The notes: generated from the sequence alone by a model not told the origin. A stretch of DNA of 64,000 nucleotides from Flavobacterium sp. Root420 (GCF_001427905.1 NZ_LMEF01000012.1:297367-361366); one strand, 5' to 3'; positions 24,512 to 32,770 are shown, numbered from the stretch's first letter. Translations and numbers: made by a program.

Positions 24512-25066
24512 TCATTTCCTCACTTTGTCTTCATTCTGTTTCACAAAAGCATCCCAGCCTGTATAACTTTTTCCGGCAACGATTTTTCCTGAATTAAAGA
24601 AATGGCAAACTGCTGCTGCCAAACCATCGGTTGAATCCAGGTTTTTAGGCAATTCTTTCAAACCTAAAAGTTGTTGGAGCATTTTGGCTACTTGTTCTTT
24701 GCTGGCATTTCCGTTTCCGGTAATGGCCATTTTTATCTTTTTTGGTTCGTATTCTGTAATCGGAATATCTCTTGAAAGTCCAGCTGCCATGGCAACGCCT
24801 TGTGCGCGCCCCAATTTTAACATTGATTGTACGTTTTTGCCAAAGAAAGGAGCCTCAATCGCAATTTCGTCAGGATGATGCGTGTCGATTAATTCGATCG
24901 TGCGCTCAAAAATGATTTTTAGTTTTTGGTAATGATTGTCATATTTGGACAATTGCAGTTCGTTCAACTGCAAAAACTCCATTTTTTTATTGGTGACTTT
25001 AATCAGTCCAAAACCCATGATTGTGGTTCCGGGGTCGATTCCTAATATGATGCGTTCTTTTGTCAA
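24512..25066 (-). CDS. ruvC: Crossover junction endodeoxyribonuclease RuvC
   Basis: 184 residues, the usual length. RuvC cuts Holliday junctions as a dimer with RuvAB. The acidic active-site residues are in ILGIDPGT (D11), [10 protein letters not shown] (Glu) and [12 protein letters not shown] (Asp), with [10 protein letters not shown] and [16 protein letters not shown] sequence (here [13 protein letters not shown]) between. It is divergent from the gene at 25172, with a repeat-bearing gap. Confidence 0.95.
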   Translation of the reverse strand: MTKERIILGIDPGTTIMGFGLIKVTNKKMEFLQLNELQLSKYDNHYQKLKIIFERTIELIDTHHPDEIAIEAPFFGKNVQSMLKLGRAQGVAMAAGLSRDIPITEYEPKKIKMAITGNGNASKEQVAKMLQQLLGLKELPKNLDSTDGLAAAVCHFFNSGKIVAGKSYTGWDAFVKQNEDKVRK

Positions 25067-25110
25067 GATTTCTTTTGTTTCAAGTTTAAAGTCTAGAAAA
25101 TTAATTCATT

Positions 25111-25136
25111 TTCTAATTTTCTAATTGGCACATTCT
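25111..25136. repeat. TCTAATTGGCACATT repeat, copy 2
   Basis: Same wording as 24478-24500, in the divergent gap between ruvC and the membrane protein gene, just upstream of that gene's promoter. Confidence 0.55.
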
Positions 25137-25138
25137 CA

Positions 25139-25167
25139 TTGCCACATTTTCAAATTGATTACTTTTG
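25139..25167 (+). promoter_or_regulatory. Promoter at the start of the LPG-synthase-like gene
   Basis: TTG (25139-25141) and TACTTTTG (25160-25167), 18 bp apart, match the consensus. The ATG begins at 25172, only five bases past the -7 box, so transcription from here would give a leaderless or nearly leaderless message. Confidence 0.55.
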
Positions 25168-25171
25168 CGGC

Positions 25172-26098
25172 ATGATTTCAATTCCTCACAAAGCTAAGCA
25201 ATTCCTTGTTCTTCTGATCAAACTTTTGATTGTAGGCGGTGCATTTTATTTTATTTACAATCAGCTTGCAAACAACGATAAACTCGATTGGCAAAAGTTC
25301 ATTATCTTATTTCGTAAAAATCAATCGGTTTTAGGAATTGGCTTTATATTGCTTTTGAGTGTTTTAAATCGCTATTTCGAGATCTTAAAATGGCAGAATC
25401 TGGCTAAAGTTATTCATGAGATTTCTTTAGGAGAAGCCACAAAACAGGTTTTAGCTGCCTTAACCGCCGGAATTTTCACTCCAAATGGAGTAGGAGAGTA
25501 CGCCGGAAAAGCGTTGTATTACCCAAAATCGGATGCTAAAAATGTCGTTTTCCTCAATTTAATTTGCAACGGAATCCAGATGATTTTGACAGTTGTTTTC
25601 GGTACAATTGGCCTTTTATTCCTAGGATACTGGAAATGGGTTCTAATAATAATCGCACTATCTTTCTTCTTTCTTCTTTTCTCTATATTCTTAAAAAAAA
25701 TAAAAATCAAAGGCTATTCCATCGAAAAACTGATTCAGAAAATCAATGAAATTCCCAAACCAATTCATCGAAGAAATATACTGTTAGGAATTTTGCGTTA
25801 TTTGGTTTTCTCACATCAATACTACTTTTTATTTTTGGCTTTTGATGTCGATTTACCTTATTTAACCTTGATTTCTACAATTGCTGTTGTTTACTTTTTG
25901 GCTTCTTCATTACCAACTTTTCAGTTTTTAGATTTTGCAGTTAAAGGAAGTGTTGCGGTTTATTTCTTCGGAATTTTACATGTAAACGAATGGATAGTCG
26001 TTTTTATAAGTACACTAATGTGGTTTTTAAATGTGGTTTTGCCAGTGGTTTGGGGAAGTTATTATGTGCTGAATTTTAAAACAAAAACAGTAGAATGA
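25172..26098 (+). CDS. Lysylphosphatidylglycerol synthase-type (UPF0104) membrane protein
   Basis: 308 residues with about eight hydrophobic segments. LLSVLNRYFEILKWQNLA, GIFTPNGVGEYAGKALYY and a late ALAFDVDLPYLTL-type stretch match the LPG_synthase_TM family, which includes lysyl-PG flippases and many proteins of unknown role that act beside glycosyltransferases. I start it at MISIPHKAK; an in-frame ATG at 25139 overlaps the promoter. The stop overlaps the next start (ATGA), so it is coupled to the glycosyltransferase and the pair probably modifies or moves an envelope lipid. Confidence 0.85.
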   Translation: MISIPHKAKQFLVLLIKLLIVGGAFYFIYNQLANNDKLDWQKFIILFRKNQSVLGIGFILLLSVLNRYFEILKWQNLAKVIHEISLGEATKQVLAALTAGIFTPNGVGEYAGKALYYPKSDAKNVVFLNLICNGIQMILTVVFGTIGLLFLGYWKWVLIIIALSFFFLLFSIFLKKIKIKGYSIEKLIQKINEIPKPIHRRNILLGILRYLVFSHQYYFLFLAFDVDLPYLTLISTIAVVYFLASSLPTFQFLDFAVKGSVAVYFFGILHVNEWIVVFISTLMWFLNVVLPVVWGSYYVLNFKTKTVE

Positions 26099-27210
26099 TT
26101 TTGGTATTATTTGTCATATTAGTCATTTATTTCATCAGTATCAGTCTGTTGATTTTTGGCTTTAGCCGAATAAAAAAATATCAAAAAAAAGATTTAAAGC
26201 CGCAAACTAGTTTTACGGTTATAGTTCCGTTCCGGAATGAAGCCGAGAATCTTCCGAATCTTTTAAATAGCTTTTCAAACCTAAATTATCCAACAGATTT
26301 ATTCGAAGTAATTTTAGTTGATGATAACTCTCTGGAGAAATTCCAATTTTTATCCCGAGGATTCGGGACCAAATTCCAAATTAAGATTGTAGAAAACATC
26401 CGTGTATCAAATTCTCCTAAAAAAGACGCCATTACAACCGCGATGCAACACGTAAAGACCAATTGGGTTATTACGACTGATGCGGATTGTCTTGTTCCTG
26501 CAAATTGGCTTTTAACGTTCGATAATTATATTCAGGAAAATAAGGTTTCGATGCTTGCGGCTGCTGTTTCGTATGAATGCGAAAATTCGTTTTTAGATCA
26601 TTTTCAACAGTTAGATTTAACGAGTTTGCAAGGAGCTACGATAGGAAGTTTTGGGCTTAGTAAAGCTTTTATGTGCAATGGCGCTAATTTTGCCTACACA
26701 AAATCCTTGTTTGAAAAAGTAAACGGTTTTGAGGGAAATAACAAAATAGCAAGTGGAGATGATGTTTTTTTACTGCAAAAAGCGGCAGAGCAATTTCCAA
26801 AAGAAGTTCATTATTTAAAAGCGGAAGAAGCGATTGTAATAACTAAACCGACAGAAAACTGGAAATCGTTATTTTATCAAAGAGTGCGTTGGGCGGCCAA
26901 AACAAGTTCATACAAAAGCAGTTGTGGAAAGTCTTTGGGATTAATTGTTTTCTTCGGAAATCTAAGTTTTGTAATTGGATTTGTCTTTTTGCTGTTCGGA
27001 ATTTGGTCGTATTCAATTTTTGTCTTGTTTGCCTTTTTTAAATTTCTGATAGACTTTGTTTTGCTTTACATCACCAATCAATTCTTGACGAAAACCCGAA
27101 TAAAAAGCTTGTTTTTAAGCAGTTTGTTTTATCCTTTTTTTAGTTCGGCTGTGGCTCTGTATAGTTTGTTTGGATCTTATGAATGGAAGGGGAGAAGGTT
27201 TGGGAAATAA
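26095..27210 (+). CDS. Family 2 glycosyltransferase with palindrome-encoded insert
   Basis: 371 residues. One N-terminal membrane helix (about 1-22), then a GT-A catalytic domain: TVIVPFRNEAENL, ILVDDNS (nucleotide-binding DD), ITTDADC (DXD-type metal site), SGDDVFLLQ (the ED/DD motif) and QRVRWAAK (QxxRW-like), and two to three C-terminal helices. It resembles processive or polyprenyl-type GT2 enzymes of the inner membrane. Residues 82-95 (KFQFLSRGFGTKFQ) are encoded by a complete type I palindromic repeat directly after the DDNS motif. Overlap with the upstream gene suggests a shared function in glycolipid synthesis. Confidence 0.87.
   Translation: MILVLFVILVIYFISISLLIFGFSRIKKYQKKDLKPQTSFTVIVPFRNEAENLPNLLNSFSNLNYPTDLFEVILVDDNSLEKFQFLSRGFGTKFQIKIVENIRVSNSPKKDAITTAMQHVKTNWVITTDADCLVPANWLLTFDNYIQENKVSMLAAAVSYECENSFLDHFQQLDLTSLQGATIGSFGLSKAFMCNGANFAYTKSLFEKVNGFEGNNKIASGDDVFLLQKAAEQFPKEVHYLKAEEAIVITKPTENWKSLFYQRVRWAAKTSSYKSSCGKSLGLIVFFGNLSFVIGFVFLLFGIWSYSIFVLFAFFKFLIDFVLLYITNQFLTKTRIKSLFLSSLFYPFFSSAVALYSLFGSYEWKGRRFGK
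26338..26379 (+). repeat. Type I palindromic repeat inside a coding region, copy C
   Basis: AAATTCCAA, TTTTTA, the core TCCCGAGGATTCGGGA (26353-26368), CC, AAATTCCAA. This is the reverse complement layout of intergenic copies A and B. Its 42 bp are divisible by three and read through without a stop, giving KFQ-FLSRGFGT-KFQ. Confidence 0.85.
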
Positions 27211-27223
27211 ATTCCAAAATGTA

Positions 27224-27254
27224 AATTGCTTCGCCTGTTCGCTAGTGCTCGAGT
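27224..27254. repeat. Type III repeat, copy 1
   Basis: A 31-bp unit running AATTGCTTCGCC to GCTCGAGT. Copies of the same length are at 40597-40627 (inverted) and 41428-41458. Common text is CTTCGYCTGTTCGCTA followed by GCTCGRGT. Confidence 0.75.
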
Positions 27255-27283
27255 CCAAATTCCGGGAACTTATAAACGTAATC

Positions 27284-27385
27284 TTTTCATCCTGAAGGAG
27301 GAAGGATCACATTAGTAGTTCTGTATAGTAAATTGCCAATCGTTGTCGAATTTCGAGTGTGATCCCTCGTTCCTCGGGATGACAA
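27284..27385. repeat. Diverged copy of the 1681-1786 inverted-repeat element
   Basis: The right arm GTGTGATCCCTCGTTCCTCG resembles GTGTGATTTCTCGTTCCTCG of the first element, and the left arm (TCATCCTGAAGGAGGAAGGA) is its imperfect complement. The centre GCCAATCGTTG echoes GATTGGCGATT there in reverse. Confidence 0.6.
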
Positions 27386-27423
27386 AAAAAGAAAAGGCGA
27401 CAAACTTTTTTATGAAAATGAGT

Positions 27424-27506
27424 GCCCTAGCCCTGATAGGAGCGGTATCCTTTTTCTTGCTTCTTTAGCAAGGAAAAGATACAAGCGGATAGCAGGAATA
27501 GCTTCT
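27424..27506 (+). ncRNA. Structured repeat or RNA element (CCCTAGCCCTGAT...AGCGGATAGCAGG)
   Basis: An inner stem GTATCC-TTTTTC-TTGC pairs with GCAA-GGAAAA-GATAC around TTCTTTA. Outside it, AGCCCTG faces CAGGAATAGC, and a symmetric internal loop carries AGCGG and AAGCGGATAG. The core AGCGGTATCCTTTT...AAAAGATACAAGCGG also occurs at 6270-6397. I recall this text as a frequent intergenic sequence in Flavobacteriia. It could be a structured RNA or a repeat; it is not coding. Confidence 0.45.
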
Positions 27507-27551
27507 AAAAATAATAATTAAATGATCTTATATAGACTTATATGGTGAAAA

Positions 27552-28037
27552 CTATTTTTTATCTTTTTCTTTAATAATAACAGGCAGAATAAACTGTGTT
27601 TTTACCGGAATTCCGCGCTTGATGGCTGGATTTACTTTCGGGAAATCAACTAAACGGGCGTGCAGAATACTGTCAATTTTGATAGTATCGTAAGCAACAG
27701 AATCTTTAGGAAACTGAGGTTCAAATTTCATCGTTGCATTTGGGAAAACGGTTACTTTAACTTCAATAGTGTCCAATTCCGGATATAGGATTGACAAAGT
27801 ATCAATGTCCAGTTTTGCCTCAATAAGTTGTCCCATAACCTCAAAAAAGCATTGTTGGCGCAGTTTTTTGTCGGCTATTTTTTCGCATTCGGCAACTGAT
27901 GGATATTCGTCAACTTCTTTCCAGTTGATCGCTTTTAATTCTTTTTGAAGTAATTCTTTTTCAGATGGAACCTGCTTGTCAAAATATTGACAAGAACCGA
28001 AAATGATAAAAACTAAAAAAATAGGAAACTGCTTCAA
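27552..28037 (-). CDS. Lipoprotein with TonB C-terminal-like end
   Basis: 161 residues. Lipobox FGSC gives the lipidated cysteine near residue 16. The central part has YPSVAECEKIADKKLRQQCF with paired cysteines. The last third (about 95-155), with RLVDFPKVNPAIKRGIPVKT and FILPVII, resembles the strands of a TonB C-terminal domain but lacks a membrane helix and linker, so it is not a working TonB. Function unknown. It lies 44 bases below the gene at 28082. Confidence 0.6.
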   Translation of the reverse strand: MKQFPIFLVFIIFGSCQYFDKQVPSEKELLQKELKAINWKEVDEYPSVAECEKIADKKLRQQCFFEVMGQLIEAKLDIDTLSILYPELDTIEVKVTVFPNATMKFEPQFPKDSVAYDTIKIDSILHARLVDFPKVNPAIKRGIPVKTQFILPVIIKEKDKK

Positions 28038-28081
28038 GACTTTAAGATTGATTGTAAACGAATTAGATTATAAAAATACGA

Positions 28082-28465
28082 TTATTTTTTTTGAGATGCT
28101 TTGTATTGCAAATATTCTTCGTAGCTTTCTGAGAGCCATTTTTCTTTGTTTGTCGCCGCAATTTCCTTTTGATCGGGATATAAATGCGCCAAACGATCTG
28201 AAAAAGTAGCGATCTGAACGGTATAGCTGTAAAACTCAGTTTTCGTTAAAGTGATACCTGGGTCATTTTTTCGATTAAAATATTCGAAGAAAAGTGCATC
28301 AAATTCCTTCATCGAAAAATTTAATACTTTTTTCTTATTACTTTTATAAATACTGTCCTGAAGTAATTGGTCACCGACAGATAGTTTTTTAACTTGTGCA
28401 TACATAATAGCATTGATCGGGAAGATCAAAAAACAAATAAAAGATAATTTTAAAAGTCTTGGCAT
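28082..28465 (-). CDS. Hypothetical secreted protein
   Basis: 127 residues, not recognised. A signal peptide of about 23 residues (ICFLIFPINAIMYAQ) is followed by a helical, charged mature part with no cysteine pairs. It is probably cotranscribed with the lipoprotein at 27552. Confidence 0.6.
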   Translation of the reverse strand: MPRLLKLSFICFLIFPINAIMYAQVKKLSVGDQLLQDSIYKSNKKKVLNFSMKEFDALFFEYFNRKNDPGITLTKTEFYSYTVQIATFSDRLAHLYPDQKEIAATNKEKWLSESYEEYLQYKASQKK

Positions 28466-28512
28466 TGTCTAATTTTTCTGACGGCTTATAAGACAAATTT
28501 ACAAAAAAATAT

Positions 28513-29013
28513 ATGGATTTACTACTGTTCACGCTTGGTTTTGTATGCATTATTATTGGGATTTTTGGAAGTTTTATGCCCGTTTTACCTGGTTTATCGA
28601 GTTGTTGGGTTGGATTGCTATTGCTGTACTTAACAAAGGCGGTAGAAAATAATTATTGGGTTCTGGGAATAACGCTTTTAATAACTATTGTAATCACAGT
28701 TCTTGATTACATAATTCCCGCAAAAGGAACCAAAAAATTTGGCGGTAGTTCGTACGGAATCTGGGGAACCAACATTGGTTTAATTGTGGGGATTCTGTCT
28801 CCAATTCCATTTGGCGTTATTATCGGACCATTTGTTGGGGCACTTATTGGAGAACTTATTTACGATTCTAAAAACCACAAAAGAGCATTAAAAGCCGCGA
28901 CCGGATCTTTGCTTGGTTTTCTGGCTTCTAGTTTTATTAATTTTATGTTTTGTATTATTTTTCTAGGTATTTTTATACATATAACATGGGAATATCGAAA
29001 CTTATTGTTTTAA
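28513..29013 (+). CDS. DUF456 membrane protein
   Basis: 166 residues with four to five hydrophobic segments. GSFMPVLPGLSSCWVGLLLLY, LDYIIPAKGTKKFGGSSYG and GPFVGALIGELIYD are DUF456 signatures; the glycine-rich helices recall small glycine-zipper membrane proteins. Function unknown. It is divergent from 28082 and stands alone. Confidence 0.87.
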   Translation: MDLLLFTLGFVCIIIGIFGSFMPVLPGLSSCWVGLLLLYLTKAVENNYWVLGITLLITIVITVLDYIIPAKGTKKFGGSSYGIWGTNIGLIVGILSPIPFGVIIGPFVGALIGELIYDSKNHKRALKAATGSLLGFLASSFINFMFCIIFLGIFIHITWEYRNLLF

Positions 29014-29230
29014 TTATGTAACATTGCCCTAAGCTTTTTCCTATTTTTTAGAAACTTTGAGGTAAAGTTCATACTTTTTTTAAAAATATTTTCTTTTTAT
29101 TTTGATAACTAAAGGGTTATGTTTATTGATGGTACGAAGTTTTTGTATAAAATAAATGTTAAATTCACCATTAAATTTTTAACTTAATCTTTGGAAATGT
29201 TAAAATATTTTATATTTTTATCCTGATAAA

Positions 29231-29253
29231 CGATAAAAAAGCCCCTTTTATCG
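29231..29253. repeat. 8-bp inverted repeat upstream of the DUF937-like gene
   Basis: CGATAAAA and TTTTATCG flank AAGCCCC, about 45 bases above the start at 29296. The gap 29014-29295 is otherwise plain AT-rich sequence with no gene. Confidence 0.4.
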
Positions 29254-29295
29254 ATTATTTTGAATTAATTTAAATAATTTTTAAATGATTAAATT

Positions 29296-29898
29296 ATGAC
29301 TCCTAACCTACAAATTGAACTTAGACGTTTTATTTCTTCTAATGTTGTTTCAAAATTGAACAAGTTTTATTTTGAAAATGATGCACTTTTAATAAAAGGG
29401 ATCGATGTCTCGATCGGAACCGTTTTAATGGGATTGTATAATAGGGCCGAGGAGTCGGGTTTCTACAAAGAACTTACCACATTAATTGCAGACGATTCCA
29501 CCTTTTACCAGGAAGTCGATTTTACATCAGGCAGAATATTATCAGTTGACGACTGTTATCGTTTAGAAGGAAATGCTTTATTGAAAGGAATCTTTACTGA
29601 AAAAAAGGGAAGAATTTCTGAAATGATTTCAAACGAAGTCGGAATCAAAAGTGAAACCGCAAGAGAAATACTTAACTTCTCAGCATTACTAGTAGTTTCT
29701 TACCTTAAGAACAACATGCAATTACTAGACAGTTTAAAATTACTTCTTGAAGAACAAAAAAGAGAAATTTTAAACAGTATTCAACCCGGAATCAAAATTA
29801 TCTTAGGATTTTCATGTCATGAAGTAGTTGAAGACAAAAATCAAACCATGGGAAGATCTATTTTTACCCTTTTTGGACATAACTTTTTTAGTTTCTAA
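29296..29898 (+). CDS. DUF937-like protein
   Basis: 200 residues, cytosolic. Its helical pattern and phrases VLMGLYNRAEESGFYKEL, GNALLKGIFTEKKGRISEMI and GIKSETAREILNFSALLV suggest the DUF937 family, which covers proteins of unknown role with repeated four-helix segments. I am less sure of the family than for its neighbours. Transcribed alone, preceded by 282 bases of AT-rich DNA. Confidence 0.65.
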   Translation: MTPNLQIELRRFISSNVVSKLNKFYFENDALLIKGIDVSIGTVLMGLYNRAEESGFYKELTTLIADDSTFYQEVDFTSGRILSVDDCYRLEGNALLKGIFTEKKGRISEMISNEVGIKSETAREILNFSALLVVSYLKNNMQLLDSLKLLLEEQKREILNSIQPGIKIILGFSCHEVVEDKNQTMGRSIFTLFGHNFFSF

Positions 29899-29960
29899 AT
29901 AAAAAAATCCCATCTTACAAAAGTAAAACAGGATTTATTTTCTTGAATTTGAATCGTTTC

Positions 29961-30869
29961 TTAAACGTTTTTCAAATTTATAATTTCTTGCTCAGTCAAA
30001 AAGCGCCAATTACCTCTTGGTAAATTCTTTTTGGTTAAACCGGCAAATGAAACACGATCTATACGTAAAACATCATAATCGAAGTTTTCGAAAATAGCGC
30101 GAACTACTTTTACATTCGATGAACGTAATTTAAGGCCAATTTCGCTCTTTGGTTCATTATCAATATAACTAACTTCTTCAACAAATACGCGGTGTCCATC
30201 AAGAACCAAACCTTTGCTGATTTTTTCTAAATCCTCAAATTTTAAGTTTTTGTCTAGTGAAACCTGATAAATTTTAGACGATTTCTGACTCGGTAAAGTA
30301 AATTTACGAATCATATCTGTATCGTTGGTGAACAACAATAAACCAGTTGTGTTTTTGTCCATTCTTCCAATCGGAGCAATTTTTGCCGTGGTAGAACCAC
30401 GAACCAATTCTAAAACATTACGGTATTCCTGACCTTCGTCAAGTGCAGTGGTAAAGTTTTTAGGTTTGTTCAGTAAGATGTATTCTTTCTTTTCAGGAGT
30501 TAGAGTAACGCCGTCAAAATTTACGACATCGTCTAATTTTACTAAATAACCCATTTCAGTAACCGGAACGCCATTTACTTTAACGTTTCCAGACTGAATG
30601 TATATATCGGCATCACGACGCGAGCAAGCACCTGAATTAGAGATGTATTTGTTCAAGCGAATCTCGTCTGCAGCTTTCTGTCTTTTCGGAGCCTGATTTT
30701 GTTTTTTAATTTTTTCTGCTTTTTCTTCTTCGGCAGCTTTAACAGCCGGTTTCACTTTTTTTGGCCCTTGCGCACGCTTCGCCATAGGAGGTTTTGGCTT
30801 GCTAGAGTTTGATTTCGAGCTGTTTGGTCTCGAACCTCCTCTTTTATTATTGCCTTCCTTATTGTTCAT
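29961..30869 (-). CDS. RsuA/RluB-family rRNA pseudouridine synthase
   Basis: 302 residues. The first 70 are a Lys/Pro/Ser-rich disordered tail, as usual for Bacteroidota RluB relatives. The S4 RNA-binding domain follows (IRLNKYISNSGACSRRDAD, about 71-130). The catalytic domain has GRMDKNTTGLLLFTND with the catalytic Asp; it normally reads GRLDxxTxGLLL. The enzyme isomerises a uridine in 16S or 23S rRNA; which one cannot be told. A TATCTTTG box (30894-30887, minus strand) lies 18 bases above the start. Confidence 0.9.
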   Translation of the reverse strand: MNNKEGNNKRGGSRPNSSKSNSSKPKPPMAKRAQGPKKVKPAVKAAEEEKAEKIKKQNQAPKRQKAADEIRLNKYISNSGACSRRDADIYIQSGNVKVNGVPVTEMGYLVKLDDVVNFDGVTLTPEKKEYILLNKPKNFTTALDEGQEYRNVLELVRGSTTAKIAPIGRMDKNTTGLLLFTNDTDMIRKFTLPSQKSSKIYQVSLDKNLKFEDLEKISKGLVLDGHRVFVEEVSYIDNEPKSEIGLKLRSSNVKVVRAIFENFDYDVLRIDRVSFAGLTKKNLPRGNWRFLTEQEIINLKNV

Positions 30870-31085
30870 AAATTCTGTAATTTGTGCAAAGATAGTTTAT
30901 TCTTGCTAAATAATCTTAAGTTCATTGTTCTTAGATTAATAGCTATCGGTTTTTGAAGTTTTAGGAGCATCACAATTGGTATTTTCAGCATTTGAATTGT
31001 TGTTATTTCGTAGTGTTTCACAAAGGTAACACAGAGATACACGAAGCTTTCAAAGTTCTTCGTCTATCTCTGTGGAATAATCTAT

Positions 31086-32042
31086 TTAGAATTTAGAAAT
31101 TAGAGCCTTGCCGTGCCACAAAACACTTGGATTAATCAAAACAATACAACAAACACCCGATACAATCAGAAATTTCAAGACATTATGAAGCAGTAAATAT
31201 TGTCCCTTCGAATTCGATTTCCATAAATAGATCAGGAAAAAAAGTAATACGCCAAAGCATACATAAAAGTAAATATCCATATAACCAACATCATAAATGT
31301 TGATCAAAACATAAACAGGAAGTACAGTCAAAATGGTCAAAACCGTAATAATTTGTTTAGAAACCGTTTCGTTATAAAGTATCGGAATCGTTCTGTAGTC
31401 GTTCGCCAGGTCACCTTTTAAATTTTCTAAATCCTTAATCATTTCCCGAATCAGAAGTAATAAAAATAAGAAAACCGCGTGTGCCGAAATTACCATAAAA
31501 TGACTCATATGATCTTCAATTTCTTCAAATGAAATCTTGTTGTAGAAATATAAAAGAATCGCAAAAAATGGTATAACAGCCATGAAAGCTGCCATTAAAT
31601 TACCAATAATTGGATATTTCTTAATTTTATGAGAGTAAAACCAAATCAGGAAAATATAAGCCGAAAAGAATAAAAATGCACGCCAGGAAACAATGAATGC
31701 CATTAAAACAGCAAGAAAATTCAAAGTAAAATAAACAGATAATTTTGTTTTCTGACTAACCAAACGATCCAGCATTGATTTATTGGGGCGATTGATTAAA
31801 TCTTTCTGGCTGTCGTAAAAATTATTGATAATATATCCCGAAGCAATTGTAATAGCCGATGCAAAAACAATCAAAAATAAATTAAAATCAAGCAAAATAT
31901 CCAGTGCTCTTTTCTCTGGAGCAAGTATAAAAATAGCAGATAAATATTGCGCCAATATAATAATCGGAATGTTGTAACCTCTAACCACAGAGAACAAACT
32001 GACAATTTTCATTACTAAAAGTTTGTGCTGTCTGCTTAACAT
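31086..32042 (-). CDS. UbiA-family prenyltransferase
   Basis: 318 residues with about eight membrane helices. The first Asp-rich motif is NNFYDSQKDLINRP (NxxxDxxxD); the second Asp-rich region is EMIKDLENLKGDLANDYRT. In Flavobacteriia this protein is usually annotated as a geranylgeranylglycerol-phosphate geranylgeranyltransferase-like enzyme. It lies 64 bases below the DUF502 gene and on the same strand as the mevalonate genes that make its prenyl substrate, which supports a prenyl transfer role. An internal ATG at 32012 (MKIVSLFSVVRG) is an alternative start. Confidence 0.87.
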   Translation of the reverse strand: MLSRQHKLLVMKIVSLFSVVRGYNIPIIILAQYLSAIFILAPEKRALDILLDFNLFLIVFASAITIASGYIINNFYDSQKDLINRPNKSMLDRLVSQKTKLSVYFTLNFLAVLMAFIVSWRAFLFFSAYIFLIWFYSHKIKKYPIIGNLMAAFMAVIPFFAILLYFYNKISFEEIEDHMSHFMVISAHAVFLFLLLLIREMIKDLENLKGDLANDYRTIPILYNETVSKQIITVLTILTVLPVYVLINIYDVGYMDIYFYVCFGVLLFFLIYLWKSNSKGQYLLLHNVLKFLIVSGVCCIVLINPSVLWHGKALISKF

Positions 32043-32106
32043 TTTTTGATCGAAGTTTTTAGATTGAGGTGTAATTTAAGATTTTTTACTGAAGGGAACA
32101 GTATCA

Positions 32107-32367
32107 TCAAAATTTATTTTTTAATAATGCAGCTGAGCCATAACCTAATTTTCGGATACAGGCCAAAGCTTCTTTTTGAGAAATACCGACTTCAGTAATG
32201 TCTTTTTTCTCTACAAAAACTACAGAGCCACTCCAAGGATTTGGAGCATCCGGAATAAAAACGGCAAATTTGCCCTCGTCTATTTTTTCAATCAAAAAGG
32301 CAAATTGCAAACCAGCATCTGTCGGTACCAGAATAACTTTTAAATCCTGATCAGATTCAAATCCCAT
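32107..32367 (-). CDS. DUF502 protein, C-terminal part (split by a frameshift)
   Basis: 86 residues. MGFESDQDLKVILVPTDAGL, then VAVFIPDAPNPWSG-like text (here FAVFIPDAPNPWSG) and FVEKKDITEVGISQKEAL, are the soluble half of DUF502 proteins, which are normally one chain of about 200 residues. The ATG shares one base with the stop of the upstream frame (TAATG). The frame is open upstream of this ATG and joins the N-terminal part if one A is added to the A7 run at 32382-32388 (minus strand). So this may be the tail of one gene, not a separate gene. Confidence 0.7.
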   Translation of the reverse strand: MGFESDQDLKVILVPTDAGLQFAFLIEKIDEGKFAVFIPDAPNPWSGSVVFVEKKDITEVGISQKEALACIRKLGYGSAALLKNKF

Positions 32368-32702
32368 TATGTTTTCATTTGTTTTTTTATGAACGAATAA
32401 CCGGGGATGAAGCTTAATATTCCGTCTTCTAATTTTCGAACCAATTTTTGCGCTTTTGCTGTTCTGCCGAGTATGCCCGCGAGGAAGTAAATAATGATAA
32501 TGATGATTATGCCGGTAAGTTCCTGAACTGCCAACCCTAAAAATTTAATTCTAGGCAAATGACTTACAAGCGGGAGCGTTATTTTTTGTACAATGTTATA
32601 AGCTTTTTCAAAAATAACAACCAGTAAAATTAAAGGTGCTAAAAATAGAATTCCTCCTAAAAAAGTTGCTTTCATAATCTTTAAAATACTTTTCATATTC
32701 AA
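32367..32702 (-). CDS. DUF502 protein, N-terminal membrane part (split by a frameshift)
   Basis: 111 residues with two membrane helices (about 12-32 and 55-78) and then RTAKAQKLVRKLEDGILSFI, the membrane half of DUF502 proteins. It stops shortly after IPGYSFIKK, where relatives continue into the soluble half. Adding one A to the run at 32382-32388 restores a 198-residue chain reading SFIKKTNENIMGFESD. Candidates: a real recent frameshift, a sequencing error in a homopolymer, or slippage during expression. Confidence 0.7.
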   Translation of the reverse strand: MNMKSILKIMKATFLGGILFLAPLILLVVIFEKAYNIVQKITLPLVSHLPRIKFLGLAVQELTGIIIIIIIYFLAGILGRTAKAQKLVRKLEDGILSFIPGYSFIKKQMKT

Positions 32703-32770
32703 TAACTTTTTTAGAGTAAAATTTCAGGAAAATGTATTCAAATAATCAGCGCTTTTTTGAAGATTTAAAC

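Larger units (their letters stand above)
27211..27551. other. Intergenic region with three repeat types
   Basis: No credible gene. It holds a type III repeat (27224-27254) flanked by AAATTCCAA and CCAAATTCC, a diverged long inverted repeat (27284-27385) and a structured element (27424-27506). Confidence 0.75.
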
